44,525 nt of DNA from Pseudomonadota bacterium. Its GTDB lineage: Bacteria > Chloroflexota > UBA6077 > JAJPGT01. The position numbers were made by a program, and so were the translations under genes. How positions within the stretch are numbered: the first letter of the stretch is position 1; each line of letters opens with the position of its first letter. Below are positions 31,472 to 39,490 of the stretch, piece after piece. The stretch lies in NCBI GenBank assembly GCA_021325655.1, contig JAJPGT010000107.1, positions 1 through 44,525 on the forward strand. The letters run 5' to 3'. The notes under the pieces were generated by a model, which made no database searches, had not been told where the DNA came from, and saw only the letters and a list, made by a program, of their open reading frames with translations.

Positions 31472-32590
31472 TTAGCCGCATGGGGCGACACGCTCCATGG
31501 CGAGAAGCTCATCTACCGCGCGCAGCACTGCCGCCTCTGTCACGCCGGTCCCGCAGGGGAACCCGATCGGGCAGGTGTCGAACCGGCACGGCCGACAGGC
31601 AACGGGGTGAGCGACTACGCGGTGCCGCTGGCGGTCCTCGGGCGCCCAGCGCTCGGGGCTGGAGGCGGTGACCACAATGACACTCGGCACACGCAGCGCC
31701 GCCGCGATGTGCGAGATGCCAGTGTCGTTGCACACCACCAGGCGCGCGTCGCGCACCAGCGCCGCGAGTGCGCCAAAACTGGTTCGGCCGACCAGATCGA
31801 TCGGTCGGATGCGCATCGCCTGGGAGACCGCCGCGGCGAGTGGCCGCTCGGCTGCCGAGCCGGTGAGCACCACGGGATAGCCGCGCTCGGCCAGTCCATC
31901 GGCGACGGCGGCGAACCGCTCCGGGAGCCAGCGCCGAGTGGTGGCCCGGGCGCCCGGGTGCAGACAGACGTACCCGCCAGGGACCAGCCGGCGCGCCGCC
32001 TCGATCGCCTGGAGGTCCGCCACGTCTTGCTCCTCAATGGGCAGCTCCAGCGCGGCATCCTGGATCGGCGCTCCCAGGAATTCCACCAGGCGCAGGCAGC
32101 GCCAAACCTCGCTCTCCGCCTCGGGATAGGGCAGGAACCAGGCTGCATCAGGACAGAACTGGCCCGGGACGTGCCAGCCGGCGGTGCAGCGCGCCCCGAA
32201 CAGCGCCACCAGCGGATTGGTGAGCGCTCCGCTGCCGTGCATCTGGATCGCCAGGTCGAACCGCCGCGCTTGCACCTCCGCCAGGAAGGCCGGCAGGCGT
32301 TCTGGCCGGGGCGGCTGCTCCGGCAGGCCGGGGTATCCGGGGAATTCCAGGAAGCCATCCAGGTAGTGGCGGAAGCGCTGGACGAAGCGGCTGGCCCACG
32401 ACAGGCCCACCAGCACGATCTCAGCATCGGGAAGTGCCGCGCGTAGCGCCCGCAAGGCGGGCACCGCGCAGAGCAGATCCCCGAGCTGAAGGGCGCGGAA
32501 GACGGCAACCCGGCGCGGGGAGAGCGCACGCAGCCGGTTGGCCCGAGCAGATCCGTTCGCAGCCAGGGGTGTCCCTCCGCCGCTCGGCAA
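31472..32590 (-). CDS. Second family 9 glycosyltransferase
   Basis: The frame's first start is TTG 32590, without a ribosome site; CTG 32566 sits a few bases after GGAGGG and may be the true start. The product is up to 372 residues. VAVFRALQLGDLLCAVPALRALRAALP is the GT9 opening. PGARATTRRWLPERFAAVADGL and VVCNDTGISHIAAALRVPSVIV form the donor site. A cysteine-rich segment (CRPCRFDTCPIGFPCG) near the end parallels that of the operon's GT9. It is probably a heptosyltransferase-like enzyme using the ADP-heptose made downstream. The regulator gene follows 55 nt later. Confidence 0.85.
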   Translation of the reverse strand: MPSGGGTPLAANGSARANRLRALSPRRVAVFRALQLGDLLCAVPALRALRAALPDAEIVLVGLSWASRFVQRFRHYLDGFLEFPGYPGLPEQPPRPERLPAFLAEVQARRFDLAIQMHGSGALTNPLVALFGARCTAGWHVPGQFCPDAAWFLPYPEAESEVWRCLRLVEFLGAPIQDAALELPIEEQDVADLQAIEAARRLVPGGYVCLHPGARATTRRWLPERFAAVADGLAERGYPVVLTGSAAERPLAAAVSQAMRIRPIDLVGRTSFGALAALVRDARLVVCNDTGISHIAAALRVPSVIVVTASSPERWAPEDRQRHRVVAHPVACRPCRFDTCPIGFPCGTGVTEAAVLRAVDELLAMERVAPCG

Positions 32591-32768
32591 GAATCTGGCA
32601 AGTGGATAACCGCGAATTCCCCTGCCCCCGCCGCGGTTCGCGCACGAAGCGTGCCATCCTTAGGCGCTTGCCTAGGCGACCAGGCGATAGGGCGGGCGCC
32701 AGTCCACGAGAAAGACATGGCGCAGCAGGCCATGCTGGCGTGTCGTTCGTGGCTGGCCGCGTCCGACG

Positions 32769-34475
32769 CTACCACTCGAACTGGCGGGCGAGGAACTGCT
32801 CGCTGAAATGCAGAATGAGCGGGCTGCCGTGAGGGCAGGCGGCCGGGATATCGGTGCCTGCCAGGTCCCGCAGCAGCTCGGCCATCTCCGCTGGTAGCAG
32901 GGGACGATTGCGGCGGACCGCGGCCCGGCAGGCGAGGGAGGCCAGGAGACGCTCCCGCCAGGCGTCGTCCGGCAGCGCTGCTTCTTCGAGCAGCTCCTGC
33001 AAGTAGGGTGCCACGTTCTCGCTGGTTGGCAGCCAGGGGACCGCGCGGACCAGGAAGCTGCGGCCGCCGAAGCGCTCGCAGCTCAGGCCGAGTCCCTCCA
33101 GGAATGGCAGCCGCTCCTCCAGGCTGGCCGCCTGGTGCGGCTTCAGCTCCAGGACGAGCGGTTCCAGCAGGCTTTGCCCCGGCGGCTGGCCACCGGCCGT
33201 GCCGCGGAGCAGTCGTTCGTAGAGGATGCGCTCGTGGGCCCGGTGCTGGTCGATCAGGTAGAAGCCCTGCATCCCCTCCGCCAGGATCAGCGAGCGGCGC
33301 ACCTGGCTCACGATCCGCATCAGCGGCAGGGCGGCGCGCAGGGGCGGAGCCTCGGTGTCAGCGGCCTCCCAGCCCGGCCCGCCCGCTTCGCCGAGCCGGG
33401 AGCGCGAGGCCGGAAGGTGGTACTGCACTGGCCAGAGGGAGAAGTCGTCGGAAGGAGCCGGCCGTACCGGAGTCGAGCCAAGCGCCTCGCGCACCGCTCG
33501 CGCCAGCGCCTCCGCGATCTCCGTCTCGCGCAGCAGCTTGATCTCGCTCTTGGCCGGGTGGACGTTCGGGTCCAGCTCGCTCGGGGGAACGTGCAGAACC
33601 ACGACCGCGATCGGGTGGCGCCCGCGCGGCAGGAAGGGACGGTAGGCACGTTCGAGCGCCGCGGCCAGTGCGCGATTGGCGACCGGGCGGCCGTTGACGA
33701 TCAGCGTCTGATGCTGCCGATTGGCGCGGCTGACGGCGCGTCCGCTGATGACCCCGCTGAGCGAAGCGCCCTCGGAGCACGGAGCATCCAGCCGCAGCAG
33801 CGCGGCCGCGACGGCAGGGCCGTAGATCTCGGCCAGCACGCCGTCGAGGGTGCCGCTGCCGCTCGATTGGAACGCGAGGTGGCCATCGAGGAGCAGGCTG
33901 AGCCGCAGTCGCGGGTGCGCCAGCGCGTAGCGGCGCACGAGCTGGCCGGCCAGGAGCGATTCGGCCCGGCCCGCCGAGAGGAACTTCAGCCGCGCTGGCA
34001 CGGGGTGGAACAGGTGCCGCACGGTCACCGTGGTCCCCCGCTGGCGCGCGGCCCGGCCCCGGCGCACCACCTCGCCCGCCCGCAGCGCCAGCAGCGTCCC
34101 GCTGCTGGCGTCGTCGGTCCGCGTCAGCATCGTCACCTCGGCGACGGCGGCGAGGCTGGGGAGCGCCTCGCCCCGGAAGCCGAGGGTGTGCAGTCGGAAC
34201 AGGTCGTCCACCACCCGCAGCTTGCTGGTGGCGTGGCGCTCGAACGCCAGCTCGACCTGGTCGGCCGGGATGCCGTGACCATCGTCGCTCACCCGGATCA
34301 GCTCCAGCCCACCGCCCCGCACCTCCACGCGGATCTCGGTGGCTCCGGCGTCGATGGCGTTGTCGATCAGCTCGCGCACGACCGAGGCCGGCCGCTCGAT
34401 CACCTCGCCGGCGGCGATGCGCTCCGCCACTTCGGGCGGGAGCCGCAGAATCGGGGCTAACGGCGCTACTTCCAT
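32769..34475 (-). CDS. mutL: DNA mismatch repair protein MutL
   Basis: ATG 34475 lies inside the last 10 nt of mutS. The 568-residue protein has the GHKL ATPase motifs: ELIDNAIDAGA, DDGHGI, HATSK and TLGFRGEALPS. The C-terminal dimerisation domain contains the endonuclease motif D409-QHRAHERILYE-420, which keeps the metal-binding D, H and E residues but has R where DQHA normally has A. Supporting motifs CR (SLACRAAVR) and CPHGSP are also present. The protein should be a nicking-type MutL, as expected in bacteria without MutH. It acts with the overlapping mutS. Confidence 0.96.
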   Translation of the reverse strand: MEVAPLAPILRLPPEVAERIAAGEVIERPASVVRELIDNAIDAGATEIRVEVRGGGLELIRVSDDGHGIPADQVELAFERHATSKLRVVDDLFRLHTLGFRGEALPSLAAVAEVTMLTRTDDASSGTLLALRAGEVVRRGRAARQRGTTVTVRHLFHPVPARLKFLSAGRAESLLAGQLVRRYALAHPRLRLSLLLDGHLAFQSSGSGTLDGVLAEIYGPAVAAALLRLDAPCSEGASLSGVISGRAVSRANRQHQTLIVNGRPVANRALAAALERAYRPFLPRGRHPIAVVVLHVPPSELDPNVHPAKSEIKLLRETEIAEALARAVREALGSTPVRPAPSDDFSLWPVQYHLPASRSRLGEAGGPGWEAADTEAPPLRAALPLMRIVSQVRRSLILAEGMQGFYLIDQHRAHERILYERLLRGTAGGQPPGQSLLEPLVLELKPHQAASLEERLPFLEGLGLSCERFGGRSFLVRAVPWLPTSENVAPYLQELLEEAALPDDAWRERLLASLACRAAVRRNRPLLPAEMAELLRDLAGTDIPAACPHGSPLILHFSEQFLARQFEW

Positions 34476-37135
34476 GGCGACTCCTCCGTCCAGCGCCCGC
34501 CGAGGCGCTGCTGGAGCTCCGCGAGCCGATTGAGCGCCTCCAGCGGGGTCAGGCTCGCCAGGTCCAGTGTGCGCAGGGTGCGCAGCACCTCCGCGGTGGG
34601 GTCAGGCGGGGCGCCGAAGCCGTCCAGCGGGAGCTGGAGCGGGTAGGGTGGCAGGCCGTCGTGGGAGGGGGGCGGGGTGGCGCCGTTCGGCGACTGGCGC
34701 TCCAGCGTCTGGAGGATCTCCTCCGCGCGGCGGGTGACGTCTGGCGGGAGTCCAGCCAGCCGAGCCACCTGGATGCCATAGCTGCGATCCGCCGCGCCGG
34801 GCACCACCTTCCGCAGGAAGACCACCTCGTCCCCGTCGTCGGCGACCGCGGCGTTGAACACCCGCACCCGCGGCAGCGCGCGCGCCAGCTCGGCCAGCTC
34901 GTGGAAGTGAGTGGCGAACAGCGTCCGCGCGCCCAGCTCGTGCAGCGCCTCGACGACCGCGCGGGCGATGGACAGGCCGTCGAAGGTGCTGGTGCCGCGT
35001 CCGACCTCGTCCAGCACCACCAGGCTGCGCGGTGTGGCGTGGCGCAGGATGCTCGCCGCCTCCATCATCTCCACCATAAAGGTGCTGGCGCCGGCGGCGA
35101 TGTCGTCGTGCGCACCGATGCGAGTGAAGACACGGTCGACCAGCCCAATGCGAGCCGAGCGGGCCGGGACGAAGCTGCCGATCTGGGCAAGCAGGACGAT
35201 GAGCGCCACCTGGCGCAGGTAGGTGGACTTGCCGGCCATGTTCGGCCCGGTTACCACCATCACCTGGCAGTCAGCCCCGTCCAGCCGGGTGTCGTTCGGA
35301 ATGAAGCTGCCCGGGTCCAGGCTGACCTCCACCACCGGGTGCCGCCCGTCGACGATCTCCAGCTCCTGGCTGTCGTCCAGCAGCGGGCGGCAGTAACCGC
35401 GCTCCCGGGCCACCTCAGCCAGGGCGGTGAAGACGTCGAGCTGGGCGACGGCTCGTGCCAGGCGGCGCAGCCGGTCCCCCTGGCTGGCCACCTGGCTGAG
35501 CAGCCGGTCGAACTCCTCGCGCTCCAGCGCCTCGATCCGCTCCTCCAGGTGTAGGATCTGGCTCTCACGGTCCTTCAGCTCCGGAGTGATGAAGCGCTCG
35601 GCCGAGACGAGCGTCTGCTTGCGCTGGTAGTCGGCCGGCACCAGCGCCAGGTTGGGCTTGGTGACCTCCAGGTAGTAGCCGAAGACCTGGTTGAATCCGA
35701 CCTTGAGCGACCGGATGCCGGTGCGCTGTCGCTCGGCCTGCTCCAGCCGGGCGATCCAGTGGCGCGCCTGCTCGACCTCGGCGATCAGCCGATCCAGCTC
35801 CTCGCTGTAGCCGGGCTGGACCAGCCGCCCGCTGCCCGGACGGGCCACCGCGCGGGCGATGAGCCCGGCCACATCCGTGCAGGGGTCCAGCGGCGCCGCT
35901 GCGCTCGCGGGCGCGTCCGTGTCGACGAGCGCGCCAAGGAGCGCCGGCGGCGCGCCACGCTCCAGCAGGTCGCACAGCCGCGCCAGCGCCCCCAGCGAGT
36001 CGGCCAGGGCCCGCAGCTCGCGGGGCGTGGCCACCCCCTGCGCGACCCGGCCGACCTGCCGCTCCAGGTCGCCCACGGATTCGAGCAGGGCGCGAGCCTG
36101 GCTGCGCAGGCGGTCCGCTCGCACTGCGGCCTCCACCGCGTCGAGCCGGCGCTCCAGCCGCTGGCGATCGAGCAGCGGTTGGCTCAGCCAGCGTCGGAGC
36201 AGCCGGCCCCCCATCGGGGTGCGGGTGCGGTCGAGCACGCCGAGCAGGCTTCCCTCGACTCGGCCGCTGCGCCCGTTACGGAGCAGCTCCAGGTTGCGGC
36301 GGGTGTGCGCGTCGAGCGGCATGCCAGCGGTGGTCGAGTAGGTGCGCAGGCTGGCCAGATTCGGCAGCAGCCGCCGGTTGTGCTCCTCCACGTAGGAGAG
36401 GATCGCCCCGGCGGCGCCGACGGCCAGCTCCCGCTCGGCCAGCCCGAAGCCCGCGAGCTGAAGCACGCCGAAGTGGGCGCAGAGCGCCTCGCGCGCCGCT
36501 GTCTCCGCAAACCGCCAGGGCTGGCAGACCGTCAGGTGGGCGCCCCGCACTCCCTCCAGCGTCTGCCCTTCTGGCAGCAGCAGCTCCGCCGGCCCGAGCC
36601 GGTCCAGCTCCGCGCGCAGCCGCGCCTCGGTGTCCTCGCCCTCGATCTGTGTCGCGGCGAACTCGCCCGTGCTCACATCGACGTACGCCAGCCCGAAGCC
36701 GGCCCGGCCGCGGACAACGGCGGCCAGATAAATGTTCTCTTTCTCACGCAGCAGGCCCGGCTCGACCAGGGTCCCCGGGGTGACGACCCGGGTGATGACC
36801 CGCTCGACGAGCCCGCTGCCGGGCGGGCTGACCTGCTCGGCGACGGCGACGTGGTAGCCAGCCTCGATCAGGCGGGCCAGGTAATGCTCCAGCCGGCCCA
36901 GCGGGACGCCGGCCAGGGCAACCCGGTCGCCCTTGCCGAACTCGCGTGAAGTCAAGGTGATCCCGCACACGCGGGATACCACCTTCGCATCCTCTTCGAA
37001 GCTCTCGTAGAAATCGCCGAGCTGGAACAGCAGCAGGCAGTCGGGATGCTGCGCCCGGAGCGCCTCGTACTGGCGCCGGATCGGCGTCTCGCGCTGTGGT
37101 GATCCGGAGACGGACGGGCGTGGACGCGCGCTCAT
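34466..37135 (-). CDS. mutS: DNA mismatch repair protein MutS
   Basis: I place the start at ATG 37135 (889 residues), because the open frame before it lacks MutS-like sequence. The N-terminal mismatch-binding loop reads LLFQLGDFYESF, matching the FxxxGDFYE region where Phe and Glu contact the mismatch. The clamp and lever domains follow. The ATPase has Walker A GPNMAGKST, Walker B SLVVLDEVGRGTSTFDG and a conserved THFHEL. MutS recognises mismatches and recruits MutL. The C-terminal beta-clamp and tetramer region is present but short. It forms an operon with mutL. Confidence 0.97.
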   Translation of the reverse strand: MSARPRPSVSGSPQRETPIRRQYEALRAQHPDCLLLFQLGDFYESFEEDAKVVSRVCGITLTSREFGKGDRVALAGVPLGRLEHYLARLIEAGYHVAVAEQVSPPGSGLVERVITRVVTPGTLVEPGLLREKENIYLAAVVRGRAGFGLAYVDVSTGEFAATQIEGEDTEARLRAELDRLGPAELLLPEGQTLEGVRGAHLTVCQPWRFAETAAREALCAHFGVLQLAGFGLAERELAVGAAGAILSYVEEHNRRLLPNLASLRTYSTTAGMPLDAHTRRNLELLRNGRSGRVEGSLLGVLDRTRTPMGGRLLRRWLSQPLLDRQRLERRLDAVEAAVRADRLRSQARALLESVGDLERQVGRVAQGVATPRELRALADSLGALARLCDLLERGAPPALLGALVDTDAPASAAAPLDPCTDVAGLIARAVARPGSGRLVQPGYSEELDRLIAEVEQARHWIARLEQAERQRTGIRSLKVGFNQVFGYYLEVTKPNLALVPADYQRKQTLVSAERFITPELKDRESQILHLEERIEALEREEFDRLLSQVASQGDRLRRLARAVAQLDVFTALAEVARERGYCRPLLDDSQELEIVDGRHPVVEVSLDPGSFIPNDTRLDGADCQVMVVTGPNMAGKSTYLRQVALIVLLAQIGSFVPARSARIGLVDRVFTRIGAHDDIAAGASTFMVEMMEAASILRHATPRSLVVLDEVGRGTSTFDGLSIARAVVEALHELGARTLFATHFHELAELARALPRVRVFNAAVADDGDEVVFLRKVVPGAADRSYGIQVARLAGLPPDVTRRAEEILQTLERQSPNGATPPPSHDGLPPYPLQLPLDGFGAPPDPTAEVLRTLRTLDLASLTPLEALNRLAELQQRLGGRWTEESPWK

Positions 37136-37303
37136 TCCAGGAATCCAGCCGGCACCGCGCCGCTGGCGGCTCGGGCGGACGCCGCAGCGTTCGGGTGTCG
37201 CCGCGGCGCCGGGCGAGCGAGACCAGCGTTCGGACTGGTGCACGAGGGGATACCATAGCACGCGCTGCCCGGGGAGGGTGGCCCCGGCTCGGGCTGGGCG
37301 CGG

Positions 37304-39112
37304 TCACCACTGGGGCCCGACAGGCGGGAACAGTCTGCGTCCCGGCAGCCCGGCGAGCTGCGCAAGCCGGTCCGCCATCTCCTCCGGGGTTGCGGCCTCG
37401 GCGACGGCCAGCGCCCGCGCCCGCAGCGTCGGGTCGCTGGCGCTGGACAGCACCTGGGGCGGGCGACCCGCGGGAAGCCAGGTCATCACCTCAACGGGCG
37501 GCTGGTCCGGCCGCTGCGCCCACGCCCGGATCGTCTGCCGTGTCTGAGCGGCCCACTCATCCCGCGGGCAGCACCACACGTCCGGCGTGGCGACCAGGAA
37601 GACACGCTGGGCGAGGTCTGTATCTGTAAAGGGGGGCTGGAGCGCGAACGGCAGCGCCCGGACCCAGAGGTCGGTATTGAATGGGGAGATGCCCGACGCC
37701 TCGACGACGACCAGGCTCCCGTCCGGGACCCGGCGCACCTGCTCGTGGAGTGTGCGCAGCATCCCCTGAGAGCGCAGCCCGGTCAGGATCCAGGGCTGGA
37801 GCACAGCAGGGAGCAGCATGGCGGTGAGCACAACCAGCCAGCCGCCACTGATGATGCCACCCTGGTTGATGTAGCACGAGCGGGATCGCCGCAGGGCGTC
37901 GACCAGCACCCCGACCGCGATCGCCAGTCCAACCGAGGCGAGATAGACGCGGCGTGGCGACTCGCTGACGGCCAGCAATGGGGCGATCGCGGCGAGCCAC
38001 CAGGCCAGCCCGAAGAACACCAGCCGCGGCCCGATTCCAGGCACTCCCGGCGCCATCCGGCTCCTGATCGCGGCGAAGGCGGCGATCACCAGGATGAGCA
38101 GCTCCAGCAGCGGCAGGCGATGTGCCGGCCAGCGCAGCCAGCCCGGCAGAAAGGCGACCCACCACATCCGCCCCGTGACGAGCATGTACAGCGACACGAA
38201 CTGCAGCGAGCCGAACTTTGCCACTGTGGCCAGGCTCAGGCTCTGCGCGAGCGCGGCGAGATTGAACGGCGGCTGGCCGAGCGCGGCCCAATGGACCGCG
38301 AGGGACAGCAGGACGAGCGCGGCGAACGGGGCATACTGGAGCAGCGTGGCTCGGAAACGGCGCTGGAGGGCACGGCTCAGCAGCAAGTCGTAGGCGACGA
38401 ATGTCGCCAGCAGGAACACTGCCGAGACGTCGTTGAGCAGCGCCAGCAGGAACAGTCCCAGGGCGAGCCCGGAGCGCCAGCGGCCGCCACGTTGCCGCCA
38501 CAGGGCAAAAGCCAGGAACGCGGCCAGGGCGCACAGCGCGGTGATCGATTCGATTCGGCCAGCGGTCCAGGCGGCGACGGTGGCCTGGGAGGGGAAGACC
38601 GCAAACAGCATCGCGCTGATCGCCGCCGCCGGCTCGCTCAGCCGGCCGGCCCAATGGGCGATCGCGAGCACCAGCAGCCCGCAGAGCAGGTGCGCGGCGA
38701 TGGTCATCGCGTGGGAGAGCGCCGGCTGCCCGGCTCCGAGCCAGGCATCGAGCTGGTAGGAGAGCGCGACGAGCGGGCGGAGCTCAAGCACCGGGACGCC
38801 GAACACGCTGGCGTCCAGCCAGGGGCGGGCAAACAGCGTTAGCCAGTACCACGCGGGGCGGCCCGCGAAGCTGTGCCCGAGCGCGAAGTCTTCGTTGAGA
38901 AAGAAGACGCTGGACGTTGAACGGTAGGGCCAGACGCTGGCGAAGGCGACGCCAAGCGCCGCGAGCAGGAGTGGATGCCGCAGCGGGATCGGCAGGGAGC
39001 CAAGGCGCTGGAGCAGGGCAGGCTGTTCGGGTCCGCCCGGAGCGGCTCCGGTGGTTGGCGCCGCGGCGGCGCTCGGCCGCGCTGCCCCTGGCTCCGCTGG
39101 CTGCCCGATCAC
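37304..39112 (-). CDS. Polytopic GT-C-like membrane protein
   Basis: GTG 39112, four bases after GGGGGAG, gives 602 residues; the longer frame to 39325 lacks a ribosome site. A 45-residue Pro/Ala-rich start is followed by about ten hydrophobic segments (LLLAALGVAFASVWPY, LLCGLLVLAIAHWAG, SGLALGLFLLALL, LLELLILVIAAFAAI and others). A soluble C-terminal region of about 170 residues ends the protein. The acidic loop FLNEDFALGHSF after the first helix is where GT-C enzymes carry catalytic acids, so a lipid-phosphate-sugar transferase is likely. The specific family is uncertain. It diverges from another GT-C gene. Confidence 0.65.
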   Translation of the reverse strand: MIGQPAEPGAARPSAAAAPTTGAAPGGPEQPALLQRLGSLPIPLRHPLLLAALGVAFASVWPYRSTSSVFFLNEDFALGHSFAGRPAWYWLTLFARPWLDASVFGVPVLELRPLVALSYQLDAWLGAGQPALSHAMTIAAHLLCGLLVLAIAHWAGRLSEPAAAISAMLFAVFPSQATVAAWTAGRIESITALCALAAFLAFALWRQRGGRWRSGLALGLFLLALLNDVSAVFLLATFVAYDLLLSRALQRRFRATLLQYAPFAALVLLSLAVHWAALGQPPFNLAALAQSLSLATVAKFGSLQFVSLYMLVTGRMWWVAFLPGWLRWPAHRLPLLELLILVIAAFAAIRSRMAPGVPGIGPRLVFFGLAWWLAAIAPLLAVSESPRRVYLASVGLAIAVGVLVDALRRSRSCYINQGGIISGGWLVVLTAMLLPAVLQPWILTGLRSQGMLRTLHEQVRRVPDGSLVVVEASGISPFNTDLWVRALPFALQPPFTDTDLAQRVFLVATPDVWCCPRDEWAAQTRQTIRAWAQRPDQPPVEVMTWLPAGRPPQVLSSASDPTLRARALAVAEAATPEEMADRLAQLAGLPGRRLFPPVGPQW

Positions 39113-39490
39113 GTGTCTCCCCCAACCCCGTGGGAAGCGGCCTGGACGGCTATGCTCACCCAGACCCCGGCATGGAACACCGAGACGCGCTCGCAGCGCG
39201 CGACGGCCCGGCGCCGTGGGCCGCACGCTCCCGCTCAACCGTCGCTCGCTCGCTGGGCGAGCGAGGACAGTGTGACACATCGACGCGCGCCCCGGCCGCG
39301 GATTCCGGCCTGGCGGCGGCTCCACCCGGGCCAGCCTGCCATCCCCGCGCTCCCCTCTTGCCCGCGGCTGCGGCTGGCGGCGGGGTGGAGCGGGCAGGGC
39401 GGAGCTGGCCAGTGCCCGCTACTCGCGACGCGGTCGGGCTGCTACCATCTGGCGACGGCCAGGCCGCGCCCGCGCCTGAGCCTTGGCGGA
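39113..39490. promoter_or_regulatory. Divergent region between two GT-C genes
   Basis: These 378 bases lie between the two divergent membrane glycosyltransferase genes. Open frames cross it on both strands but look like compositional artefacts, being Pro/Arg/Ala-rich without domain signs. I find no convincing promoter pair, RNA gene or repeat. Confidence 0.3.
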
